64,000 bases of DNA. Source: CBDEFX01 sp965237635 (lineage in GTDB: Bacteria; Chloroflexota; Dehalococcoidia; Lucifugimonadales; CAUZJF01). This document shows positions 32,487-40,691 of this stretch, piece after piece. The notes under the pieces are model-generated. The model made no database searches and was not told the DNA's origin. It was given only the letters and a program-made list of their open reading frames with translations. Numbering within the stretch: position 1 is the first letter of the stretch; the number at the start of each line of letters is the position of its first letter. Made by a program: the position numbers and the translations under genes. The DNA is taken from positions 1,612,001-1,676,000 of the forward strand of contig CBDEFX010000002.1 of NCBI GenBank assembly GCA_965237635.1, given 5' to 3'.

Positions 32487-32763
32487 CTGCGTCCCACCCT
32501 TTCAGCAGACCCCCGGCCAGACAGATAGCATGGTTCCGCTCGTGGTTCCCTACCGTGCTATCTAACCCGCCCCGCACATGTATCGCGGTAGATACCCCAG
32601 CCGGGAAGAAGAACACTGTGCATCCTGTAGGGCCTTCTGCGTACTCAGCAATCCCTACTTGAAGCGCAGGAAAATCGAACTCAAGAACCGGCCCATCGAA
32701 ACCGGTTTGAGGGCGGAGATCCGACTGGTCGTCGATAGTCTCCCCTATCCTTCTTTCTCGCAA
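32487..32763 (-). pseudogene. P1/S58-type peptidase (DmpA family), 5' fragment
   Basis: 92 codons from TTG 32763: a variable N-terminus, then ALQVGIAEYAEGPTGCTVFF, the VGH..TGCTV block of P1 peptidases, VSTAIHVRGGLDSTVGN, and NHAICLAGGLLKGWDA. IS256 copy A interrupts the codon after Ala. Joining to 28954 restores KGWDAAAGVTDEL in frame. The family acts as aminopeptidase or D-esterase after autoproteolysis. The catalytic Ser region is not present, so the gene is dead. Confidence 0.75.
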
Positions 32764-32771
32764 TCCTGGGT

Positions 32772-33209
32772 CTAGCTAGAGCCCACTGCTCGATCGATTT
32801 CGTCGAGGTGCTCCGACCGGTGTACTGACCGATCCAGCGCGCGGGACCGCTGAGCTGCGACGCTCTTGGCTTCTACCGGGGTGAGATCCTTCACGACGCG
32901 GTCGAGTGCCTCTGCCGTCTTGACGGCCTGCGCTAGAGCCTCCCGCGGTTCTAGCGCACGCCAGAGAGGCAACAGCACGTCGTTAAGAACGGTCTCGTCC
33001 TTGGCCCATTGGTTTAGTGGGACGTCGTGGCGGCGCCACGCCTCTAGGACACCCAGATTGCGCCCGTCCCAATATTGGATATGCGCGATCGCCACGGCGA
33101 CCGTCCAGTGTTCCCCGATCGGACTACGGAGCTCTTCGTCGGTCAGGCGGCCAAGATTCTTGAGCCGCTGAGTCTGCGCCCGGTTCGGTTCGTTGTAGGA
33201 CGTGTCCAA
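32772..33209 (-). CDS. DinB/maleylpyruvate isomerase N-terminal-like protein
   Basis: 145-aa four-helix protein of the DinB-like metalloenzyme superfamily. Features: LGRLTDEELRSPIGEHWTVA with a His at the first metal position, AIAHIQYWDGRNLGVLEAW with the second His, and a C-terminal HRSEHLDEIDRAV with the third. The family includes thiol-dependent isomerases and transferases. Start TTG 33209 with GGGAAGG upstream. The stop is 8 nt from the peptidase fragment downstream. IS1380 copy 3 sits 15 nt upstream of the start and may have removed its promoter. Confidence 0.7.
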   Translation of the reverse strand: MDTSYNEPNRAQTQRLKNLGRLTDEELRSPIGEHWTVAVAIAHIQYWDGRNLGVLEAWRRHDVPLNQWAKDETVLNDVLLPLWRALEPREALAQAVKTAEALDRVVKDLTPVEAKSVAAQRSRALDRSVHRSEHLDEIDRAVGSS

Positions 33210-33229
33210 GAGTGCACCTTCCCGCTAAA

Positions 33230-34915
33230 CCCGAATCCACCGAAGGAGGGCGTCGGGTTAGCGTCCTGAGGCGGCAAGAAGGCGCTCCTGTGCTTCTGGG
33301 ATAATGGTTTTGTAGCAAAAAAACGGCCCCGGAAAAGGAGCACCCAGTAGATGCTGCCACGCAACCACCCCGACCGGATCCAAATCACCTTCGACGACCG
33401 CCGCTTGGTGGCCAATGCCGGGCTGCTCCTTCCGGCCACCCTGGCGCGGCACCTCGGCCTGCCCGAACTCGTCCGGCAGCGCCTCGACCTGGGCGATGCC
33501 CCGGGGCGGGCGAACACGAGCGACAAGATGATGACGCTGGTGGCGTCTGCGCTGGCTGGGGGCGACTGCATTGACGACGCCGATGTGTTGCGCACCGGGG
33601 GGACGGCCTGCACCCTGGGCGGCACGGTCAAGGCGCCATCCACCCTGGGCACCTTCCTGCGCAGCTTCCGGTGGGGCCACGTCCGTCAACTCGACCGGGT
33701 GAGCCGCGAGTTGCTGGCCCGGGCTTGGCAGGCCGGGGCGGGACCCGGCGACGGGCCCCTGACCATTGACCTGGACTCCACCATCTGCGAGACCTACGGA
33801 CTGGCCAAGGAGGGCGCCGCTACCACGGCTATACCGGCAAGCGGGGCTACCACCCGCTGCCGGCCATCGCCGCCGGCACCGGAGACGTGCTGATGTCCCG
33901 GCTGCGCGAGGGCCGGGCCAACACCGCCCGCGGCGCCGCCCACTTCCTGCGGGAGACGGTGGGACGGGTGCGCTACGCCGGGGCCGACGGACGACTCACG
34001 CTACGGGCCGACAGCGGGTTCTACACTCATGGCGTGGTATCCGTCTGCCGCAAGATGGATGTCCGCTTCTCCATCACCATCCGCCAGCACAAAAGCCTGC
34101 ACAATCTCATCGAGGCGATACCCGAAGATGCCTGGACGCCGATTCCTTACTGGATGGACGGTGCCGCCGATGTGGCCGAGACCACCTGCACCCCCTTCCA
34201 GGCCGAGGCGGGTGAAGCCGACGCCCGGTTCCCAACTGGCCCTCTTCGCCAAATACAGCTATCATGGCTTCATCACCGACCGGGACGGGGAGTTGCTCGA
34301 ACTGGAGGCTGACCATCGCCGCCACGCCGAGATCGAGAATGCCATACGCGACCTCAAGTACGGCGTCGGGCTGAACCATCTCCCCTCGGGCCGCTTCGCC
34401 GCCAACGGCGCCTGGCTGGCCGTCCAGACGATGGCCCACAACCTGGCCCGCTGGACGGCGCGGATCGGTCTGGGAGAGCGGATAGCCACCACCAAGACCC
34501 TCCGGCGGCGGTTCTTCTCCCTGGCCGGACGGCTCACCCGCTCGGCACGCCGGTTGACCCTGCATCTTCCGGATCGCTGGCCTTGGGCTGAGAAGTTCAG
34601 CCGTGCCTTGGCCCGGCTGCGAGCCATTCCACTCCCGGCCTGACGGCACCGTCGGCGACCGACCCACCCACCGGACAACCGAAGATCCCCGCAGACTCGT
34701 GCCAGCCCGGTCCGAGAGAGTTCCCTGCTGCGTATTCTCTCGCCATCCCGCGCATCGCAGCTCCCGCAGACGGCCATAGAGGCCCCTGTGCGGCGATGAA
34801 GACCGTCCGCCGACCTCCCTACCCCAAATGGAACCCAGGCTATTTCCCCTGTAGCTCCCTCACCCCCCTTCCGCTTTCCTCACGCCGTCCATCGGTGTCC
34901 TTCGGTGGATTCGGG
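33230..34915 (+). mobile_element. IS1380-family element, copy 3, full length but decayed
   Basis: Both terminal repeats CCCGAATCCACCGAAGGA are present, with duplication CTAAA at 33225-33229 and 34916-34920. At 1686 bp it is 33 bp shorter than copies 2 and 4: a 1-bp deletion near 33820 and a 32-bp deletion near 34207 between GGCGG direct repeats. Confidence 0.9.
33351..34643 (+). pseudogene. IS1380-family transposase, frameshifted
   Basis: Same start as the intact copies (MLPRNHPDRIQITFDDRR), but frame is lost just after ETYGLAKEGA (1-bp deletion) and changes again near FQAEAG (32-bp deletion). The final third returns to a normal transposase reading with EIENAIRDLKYGVGLNHLPS. The central catalytic block is disrupted, so the protein is not functional. 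Confidence 0.9.
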
Positions 34916-34922
34916 CTAAATA

Positions 34923-35753
34923 TCAGTCGGCTGCTATTGATGAAATTGTGTCTCGATTCCTCGCAATCACCATGAAATGCTGACTCATTCCGGCCAGAGA
35001 CGGCTCTTTTTCCACGGCACGGACAAGTTCCAGTAGCTGGTCCCGCCTCTCCTGGCCTGCCATGCGCTCATCGAAGTCCTTGGCCAGCCACCCAGAACCT
35101 TGTACCGCCACCACTTCAAGCTCTGTAAATCCCGCGGCCGTGACTTCTTCTTCAAGCTCCTCGGGTCGATGGAAAACGGAGGTTGTGAAATACCGGTAGC
35201 TTCCGCTCCGGTGCTGTCCGTCTTCAAGGTCTTGCTCAAGCATCGCTAGATATTCCGGATCATCGATCAGGCCTCTCCGGAGACCATCGAGAAGAGACGC
35301 GAACCGGTTGATTCCGACCGCGAACAGGAGGCCTTCCGGCTTCAACACCCGTCTAGCTTCGGACAAGGCCTCTTTCCTTTCACTGACTTCGGTCAGATGA
35401 TAGAGCGGTCCCATGGACAGCATGGCGTCGCAACTAGAGTCAGGTTTGTCGAGTGAACGGGCGTCCCCCTGGTTGATGCTTGCGATTGGATATTCGGGTT
35501 GATCCTTTGAAGCACTCGTTGCGAGTTCCAAGTGTTTCTCCACGGGGTTAATGAGGTGAACTTCATAGCCCTGGCGCGCCAGCCAGCAGGAGTATTGACC
35601 CGCTCCGCCTCCTACATCGAGAACGACTCCGGGAGGCGGTCGCAGGAAGCGCAAGATCAACTCCTGCATACGAGCGAATTCAAGGGAACCACTCCCTCTG
35701 CTGAGGCGGTTCTCTTCATCAGACCGCTCGTAGTATGACGTGACTTCTTCCAT
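34923..35753 (-). CDS. Class I SAM-dependent methyltransferase
   Basis: 276 aa, cytoplasmic. SAM-binding motif I VVLDVGGGAGQYSCWLARQG, acidic motif II region EVHLINPVEKHL, INQGDARSL, then AMLSMGPLYHL and EARRVLKPEGLLFAVGIN. This is the Methyltransf_11/25 pattern with the usual post-motif order. Start ATG 35753 (MEEVTSYYERSDEENRL). The stop is 3 nt from the IS1380 duplication. Substrate unknown; the neighbourhood of DinB-like, GNAT and methyltransferase fragments suggests small-molecule modification or resistance genes. Confidence 0.88.
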   Translation of the reverse strand: MEEVTSYYERSDEENRLSRGSGSLEFARMQELILRFLRPPPGVVLDVGGGAGQYSCWLARQGYEVHLINPVEKHLELATSASKDQPEYPIASINQGDARSLDKPDSSCDAMLSMGPLYHLTEVSERKEALSEARRVLKPEGLLFAVGINRFASLLDGLRRGLIDDPEYLAMLEQDLEDGQHRSGSYRYFTTSVFHRPEELEEEVTAAGFTELEVVAVQGSGWLAKDFDERMAGQERRDQLLELVRAVEKEPSLAGMSQHFMVIARNRDTISSIAAD

Positions 35754-35809
35754 ATTTATCCGGGTCTGGAGTGTTTAGCCGTCTGCTTGGCGGTGGCCCA
35801 CTCCAGTTC

Positions 35810-35983
35810 TTACGGAGACTTCAGCTCGTCAATCTGGCCCATGTGGTCAATGTCATGGTGAATGCCGTGTTCGACAATCTCAAGCACGTTCATTGAATAG
35901 CCCGGCCTATTCGCGTCTCCGTGGAATGCACCGGCCCGGTTCCAGGCAACCTTGGATACAGCCTCAAGCAGGTGCACGCTAGA
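35810..35983 (-). pseudogene. DinB-like protein, C-terminal remnant
   Basis: Minus-strand frame with HLLEAVSKVAWNRAGAFHGD and NVLEIVEHGIHHDIDHMGQI, typical of the last helix and metal His of DinB-family proteins, ending at a stop at 35810. At 35983 it joins directly to a methyltransferase fragment, so its N-terminal part is lost. Confidence 0.6.
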
Positions 35984-36201
35984 AGTCATCAGACACTCGA
36001 GCAGATAGCCGTTTGCGCAGCCAATATCCAGGATTTCACATCTCCATCGATAGCATCCAGAATCGGCTCGCGCTCCGATCGCCACCGTACTGGTTCTCCG
36101 ACAAAGCCCGATTGGCGAATCGGATCGTCCTCCTGAAGGTAGCTTGATTCAAGGGCGTCTAGTTCGAGAATGAATCTAGTGGGCAATCGTTTACGAGCCA
36201 C
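35984..36201 (-). pseudogene. Partial duplicate of the methyltransferase at 36776-37384
   Basis: Near-identical to the first 70 codons of the downstream methyltransferase: ESSYLQEDDPIRQSGFVGEP versus ESSYLEEDDPIRQSGFGGEP, then CANGYLLECLMT. A 1-bp deletion near 36038 breaks the frame inside GDGEILDIG. It ends abruptly at TSS, where it is fused to the DinB remnant. GTG 36201 corresponds to the second codon of the intact copy. Confidence 0.8.
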
Positions 36202-36231
36202 GGAAGGTGTTTCTCCTGCCCGATCTAGTGC

Positions 36232-36720
36232 CTACCAAACGCAATCTACCCCTCTATGTTGAACCAACCCTTGATGCATTAATCCACACTTCTCCATGAC
36301 TCGAGGCGAAGCTATGTTCTCGGGGAGCGTCACGCTGATAATCCGCTCCAGTTTAGCTTCCTCAAACCTGAACTGGACTCCAGCTTTACCGCCCTCGGTG
36401 GCGAACCCCTGCCCCCAAAACTCGAGATCGAGCTCCCAGCCGACCTTCCATTTGTGCTGTTCTGGCCAGTCGTCCAGGAGATCGAGGCCGATCTTACCGA
36501 TCCATCTACCACTTTTCTTGTCGATCGCGGCCCAGGGCCCCTAGCCGTACTCCTCCCAGAGCCGACGTAACTTGTCCGAATACTCGGCGCACCACTTTCG
36601 ACTGAGAGGTCGCCCATAAGTGACGTATCGCATCACCTCCGGATCGGCGTAGATGCGCACGAGATCGTCCAGATACTCATCGCTCCAGGGCGAAAGTAGC
36701 AAGCGCGCTGTCTTGACCTC
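36232..36720 (-). pseudogene. GNAT (RimJ/RimL-type) acetyltransferase with internal amber codon
   Basis: One minus-strand frame reads VKTARLLLSPWSDEYLDDLV, YADPEVMRYVTYGRPLSRKW ... LRRLWEEYG, a TAG at 36541-36543, then GPWAAIDKKSGRWIGKIGLD, HKWKVGWELDLEFWGQGFAT (the acetyl-CoA loop), RIISVTLPENIASPRVMEKC and a stop. Both halves are in the same frame and together make a complete domain of about 160 aa. No ATG, GTG or TTG exists at the proper start, so initiation also seems damaged. Interpreted as a recent pseudogene. Confidence 0.75.
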
Positions 36721-36775
36721 TAAGCCTCCGATTGCAAGTGCCCCTCTCTGACTTATGGAGTCAGATCACTTCAGG

Positions 36776-37384
36776 TCACGCATCAACCCAGGCAAACTTC
36801 GCAATAGGAAGATGCCCGGCCGTTGTCGAACCGGCAACGACCAAACCCGCTGACGAGAGGGCTTCGGCAACATCGAAGGCAGGGACCCCGCGCGAATTAC
36901 TTCCGTAAGCCCCTACTATGAGGCGCCCATGTCGCGCCACGAGCCTCTGACGAAGTCGATGCAAGTACTCCGTTAGATAGCTCATAGGAACGCAGTCGTA
37001 CAGCGTGTAGACATACCGGAATCGCCTTGGAGGCTCCCAGCCCCAACCGTTCCCAACGTCGAAGTTAGACTCGAAGTCTGGCAGCCGCAGTTTCGCCAGG
37101 TCGATCAGCCCTGGGCCCTGATCGAGCCCATAGGGTTGCAATAACAAACCCCGTTCGCGGCCCCAAGTCATCAGACACTCGAGCAGATAGCCATTTGCGC
37201 AGCCAATATCCAGGATTTCACCATCTCCATCGATAGCATCCAGAATCGGCTCGCGCTCCGATCGCCACCGTGCTGGTTCTCCGCCAAAGCCCGATTGGCG
37301 GATCGGATCATCCTCCTCAAGGTAGCTTGATTCAAGGGATTGAAGCTCGACAACGAAACTCTTGGGCAATCGTCTCCGAGCCAC
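36776..37384 (-). CDS. SAM-dependent methyltransferase-like protein
   Basis: 202 aa. After a helical N-terminus (ELQSLESSYLEEDDPIRQSG) comes motif I GEILDIGCANGYLLECLMTW, then LLQPYGLDQGPGLIDLAKLR, YVYTLYDCVPMSYLTEYLHR, and GRLIVGAYGSNSRG, a Methyltransf_23/25-like layout. The ATG at 37384 is preceded by GGGAAGC; a longer frame to 37435 overlaps the nucleotidyltransferase stop. It is downstream of that gene and probably co-transcribed. A damaged partial copy lies at 35984-36201. Confidence 0.82.
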   Translation of the reverse strand: MARRRLPKSFVVELQSLESSYLEEDDPIRQSGFGGEPARWRSEREPILDAIDGDGEILDIGCANGYLLECLMTWGRERGLLLQPYGLDQGPGLIDLAKLRLPDFESNFDVGNGWGWEPPRRFRYVYTLYDCVPMSYLTEYLHRLRQRLVARHGRLIVGAYGSNSRGVPAFDVAEALSSAGLVVAGSTTAGHLPIAKFAWVDA

Positions 37385-37424
37385 CATATTGCTTCCCACC
37401 CTAAAGCCTGTTGAACCATGCTTC

Positions 37425-38153
37425 TCAGCTGTCAAGGTAGCTCTCTAGTGTGCCGTCCAGCAAATATTTAGGTAAGTCGGGCGTAGGATCTACGTTCGGT
37501 TTCCTCTCTTTGAGAAACTCGATCAGTGATTTGGCCAAGTCAAACGTTGCCTTCTCCACACCTTGAGTATCGCGAGGCTCTAACCCCAGCGCGACCAGCA
37601 TATTCTCGCGATATCCATCGGGGGATATCTGTAGGTTGAGTGCCGCGTCCAGCGCCTCCGGTGGGTCGCTTACGAGCATGGCTGGGTTTAGTGGAATCAG
37701 CAGCCCTGGCGCCAGCACAGCCGCGTCGCGAGCGTGCCAACGCGCGTAGTTCTCGTCGCCGCGCTTCGCAGCCCTCCTCACTTTTTGGATATATTCGATG
37801 AAGTCCTCAAGTGACGGTGGGCTAGCGGGCCTGAGTACGTCGGGCGGATCGCCCAACTTGGCCTTGGCCATCCCGTTGGCTTCGTAGAGGTACACTCCGG
37901 CTTCGCGAGTCGGGAAGCCCAATGACCAAGTTGACGGAGGGCTGCCCCTCTGCACCCATTCGTCGATCTCCCGAGCAACGACTGAGACATGAAGCACCCC
38001 TGACGACGTAGATTCAAACCAAATACGGTACCCTCCTTCCGGAGTCGACGTGGTCAACACCGTGAGGTCGAGGTCACTGTATTGGTCGGCCTTTCCTCTG
38101 CCGTAGCTGCCAAAGACAAGGATCGCGATAGTTCGGGGTTCTTCCGACAGCAC
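37425..38153 (-). CDS. Nucleotidyltransferase-domain protein
   Basis: 242 aa with the polymerase-beta-like nucleotidyltransferase motif near the N-terminus: LVFGSYGRGKADQYSDLDLT, with the two Asp metal ligands. The central region is all-alpha (LEDFIEYIQKVRRAAKRGDE) as in aminoglycoside nucleotidyltransferases and MNT/HEPN-type enzymes. The start is uncertain: GTG 38153 gives this length, and the upstream frame continues with RDRIVKR before any ATG. Followed closely by the methyltransferase. May modify a small molecule or antibiotic; no substrate evidence. Confidence 0.8.
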   Translation of the reverse strand: MLSEEPRTIAILVFGSYGRGKADQYSDLDLTVLTTSTPEGGYRIWFESTSSGVLHVSVVAREIDEWVQRGSPPSTWSLGFPTREAGVYLYEANGMAKAKLGDPPDVLRPASPPSLEDFIEYIQKVRRAAKRGDENYARWHARDAAVLAPGLLIPLNPAMLVSDPPEALDAALNLQISPDGYRENMLVALGLEPRDTQGVEKATFDLAKSLIEFLKERKPNVDPTPDLPKYLLDGTLESYLDS

Positions 38154-38235
38154 CCGTTTTACTATCCGGTCGCGAACCGGTTAGCTTCTGCCGAGAGCCT
38201 CGCCCTCCGATCAACCGATGAGGAGAAGACGGAGC

Positions 38236-40146
38236 CTACCAGTCGATCTGCTCTTTAGAGACGAAGCGCTCGATCTTGTACCAGCGGGGGTTCGACTGTC
38301 GGTAGTGCTGGCGTTGGTACAGGGGGTTGTGCCGGCCGGGCGGATCGATAGCGACGACCTCGTTGCCCTTGCGAACGAGAGTGAAGCGCTGCTTCTCGAT
38401 GTGGACGATGTCGGTCCGCTCTTCGATCGGGAAGGTCAGCGTGACCGTGTCCCCAGGCTTGACATCGCCCACTTTCGCGTATCGCCCGTTCCAATCGAGT
38501 CGGCGCTCCGCCGTGTTCACCGTGCAACGCGTCTGTGAGGGAGCGACCCACTCGGGGATGCGTATCTCCAGGCGAACGGGCTGCTTGACTTTGACATCGA
38601 TCCTGCCCAAGTACGGTATATAGCTGTCGACGTCCGCCCACTGTGACGCTCGGTTTAGGAGCAGGTTCAGCCGGAGAGTGCCGTCTTGGTGCCGCAGAGC
38701 GTGGTCCCAGACCCAGTACATCGCGCGGGCGCCGTTGACCGTACAACAGTGCATGGTGCCGGGGCCGTCGCCCACATACCAGTCGTTGGCAGCCGGATAG
38801 CCGGCGAACGCCCCCAAGTTGCGCTCAGGCACTCGGTCCGTAGAGTTGTATGGGCCGGCCACCGAGGGCGACAGGTAGACGGGGTCGTGGTTCGTCATGC
38901 CCGACTCCGGCAGACGATATATCCAGTCCGTGGACAGTAGCTGACCCTCGGCGAGCATGTTGCGCGCCCAGCGGTCGGCGTCGTCCCAGTAGTCGCCGAC
39001 GCCGGCCTCCGATAGCTTGAGCGCCAGCGCGACCATGTCCGCGACCTCGCAGATCTCCGACCCCTCCCACCGAGGGCTATCGACGTGCTCGGGGAAGTAG
39101 CCGACCAGGTCGGCACCCGGGGTGTTCTCCCAGGTGTCCCAGCCGTGCATCTCCACGTTCGAGCCGACACTCTTCGCCCACTCAAAGCTGCGGACGGCGA
39201 ACGCCATCATGTCATCGTCGCCCATCGTCTCGGCGTACTGCTGCATGACAAGCAGACCGTGTGCATGGGAGTGAAAGTGGGCCATCCGGGGGTTGCCTGG
39301 CGTCGAAAAGAATGTGCCGTCCTCGCCATAGCTGTGCCGGCGCAGGAAGGTCAGTATCTTGCCCGCCAGTGTTGCCGCCGGCTCGTATCCCAAGAGGCGG
39401 TAGGCGTGCACCAGCCCAAAGGGCACCCGCGAGGTCTCGCTATGCATGAACGACGTGGGCTTCCAGCCGTCGGGCGGAGGCCCCTTCTTGGTTACCAATA
39501 TATTTGGGTAGAAGTAGGCGATGTCTCCGTCATCCACCGCCAGCTCGGCGAGGCCGTCCACCAATCGTCGGGCGGCGTCTCGCCACACGGGACCGCCGTC
39601 ACGTTGGGCGAATAGCGACATCGTGCTCAGCATCCGTCCATTGCCGAAGGCGGTGATGTACTGGTCGCCTTGGAAGCCGTAGCCGTAGTCCTCCACGTTG
39701 GTCTCGAACCCGACGTCGCGGTGGGCCCACGGGCGGCCTTTCGTCGGCGTGTAGATTAAGCCGTCGGGACCCTGCATGTGCAGCGTGACCTCCATCCAGC
39801 GGCGCTCGACCTCGCTATTCTGGTCGCTGCCACTCATGATGCGCATCAAGGCCACGGTCTCCATATACTTGGCCAGCGTGGAGCCGTGCCACGAGTTGTG
39901 GATCATCATCGGAGGGTTATCGCGGAAGTGGACCATGTAGTAGGGCTCGTAGTCGGCTTCCGGGTCGGTGGTCTCGGTCATACAGTGGATCGCCAGCCGG
40001 GCCCGCTCCTGTAGCTCCAGGGTGTCCGGGACATCGGCCTCGTAACGCTCACCCTTATACGGAGGCAGGTCAACTTTATGGGTGTCCGGCGTGATGTAAC
40101 CAATTGGGTCGCCGGGCTTCCACGTCTCACGCTCTGTCGTGGCCAA
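38236..40146 (-). CDS. GH127-like (beta-L-arabinofuranosidase-type, DUF1680) glycoside hydrolase
   Basis: 636 aa, cytoplasmic by lack of a signal peptide. The (alpha/alpha)6 region has repeated helices, for example HNSWHGSTLAKYMETVALMR and MAHFHSHAHGLLVMQQYAET. The GH127/GH146 hallmark Cys pair lies in GPGTMHCCTVNGARAMYWVW, followed by beta-sandwich segments (VKVKQPVRLEIRIPEWV, VKPGDTVTLTFPIEE). Start TTG 40146 with AGGAGGT at 7 nt. Predicted to cleave plant or algal sugar linkages. Placement in the exact GH family needs a profile search. It is downstream of an inverted repeat and transcribed alone. Confidence 0.75.
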   Translation of the reverse strand: MATTERETWKPGDPIGYITPDTHKVDLPPYKGERYEADVPDTLELQERARLAIHCMTETTDPEADYEPYYMVHFRDNPPMMIHNSWHGSTLAKYMETVALMRIMSGSDQNSEVERRWMEVTLHMQGPDGLIYTPTKGRPWAHRDVGFETNVEDYGYGFQGDQYITAFGNGRMLSTMSLFAQRDGGPVWRDAARRLVDGLAELAVDDGDIAYFYPNILVTKKGPPPDGWKPTSFMHSETSRVPFGLVHAYRLLGYEPAATLAGKILTFLRRHSYGEDGTFFSTPGNPRMAHFHSHAHGLLVMQQYAETMGDDDMMAFAVRSFEWAKSVGSNVEMHGWDTWENTPGADLVGYFPEHVDSPRWEGSEICEVADMVALALKLSEAGVGDYWDDADRWARNMLAEGQLLSTDWIYRLPESGMTNHDPVYLSPSVAGPYNSTDRVPERNLGAFAGYPAANDWYVGDGPGTMHCCTVNGARAMYWVWDHALRHQDGTLRLNLLLNRASQWADVDSYIPYLGRIDVKVKQPVRLEIRIPEWVAPSQTRCTVNTAERRLDWNGRYAKVGDVKPGDTVTLTFPIEERTDIVHIEKQRFTLVRKGNEVVAIDPPGRHNPLYQRQHYRQSNPRWYKIERFVSKEQIDW

Positions 40147-40189
40147 AATGGGACCTCCTAGTCTGTGGGGCTTGATCCTGAGGCCGTGC

Positions 40190-40310
40190 TGAAAATGTCA
40201 TTCTGAGCGTAGCGAAGAATCTAAGCGGTCTTTGGCAGAGGCACCCATACACACGGTAGGGGCTTGGATTCTTCGTCGCTCTCCGCTCCTCAGAATGACA
40301 TTCGGGACCT
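40190..40310. repeat. Inverted-repeat intergenic element (TCATTCTGAGC type)
   Basis: GTCATTCTGAGCGTAGCGAA and GAATCTAAGCGG on the left face GATTCTTCGTCGC and CTCAGAATGACATTC on the right. The paired arms can form a large cruciform between the hydrolase gene and the DUF35 gene. Arms of this type are widespread intergenic repeats in bacteria. Confidence 0.75.
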
Positions 40311-40343
40311 GCTTGAATGACTACGGAGCCAGATGCGTTGGGC

Positions 40344-40685
40344 TCACTGGGATCCCTGCGTTTTCGTTGCGAGGCCAAATGTCGGCCCTCGGTCCGAGTC
40401 GATGTTGCCAAGGACGACGGACGCTCCGCGCTCCGCGCTTTGACCCACGTCCAACCGGCCCATGAGCGACACTCCCTCCTCCAGGTCGACGAGGACCACG
40501 GTGTACGGGGTCTCGTCCTTGTACCTCGTCGGGGCCACGTGAATGATGGTCGAGGTCCGGATGGTACCGCGTCCGCTCAGCTGGACCTCTTTCCTACGGT
40601 TGTCTCCGCAATGGGGGCACCGGTCCTTCGGTGGAAGAAATAGGGAGGCGCAGTTGCCACACCGGAATTCGGTCAAGGTAGACAT
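40344..40685 (-). CDS. Zn-ribbon OB-fold protein (DUF35/ChsH2-like)
   Basis: 113 aa. N-terminal rubredoxin-like zinc ribbon with Cys pairs (FRCGNCASLFLPPKDRCPHC), then an OB fold (GTIRTSTIIHVAPTRYKDET, VVLVDLEEGVSLMGRL). Such proteins partner SCP-x-type thiolases and are thought to form the acyl-CoA entrance. It lies 6 nt after the thiolase stop and is the last gene of the ligase-thiolase-DUF35 operon. Confidence 0.9.
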   Translation of the reverse strand: MSTLTEFRCGNCASLFLPPKDRCPHCGDNRRKEVQLSGRGTIRTSTIIHVAPTRYKDETPYTVVLVDLEEGVSLMGRLDVGQSAERGASVVLGNIDSDRGPTFGLATKTQGSQ

Positions 40686-40691
40686 TGCAGG

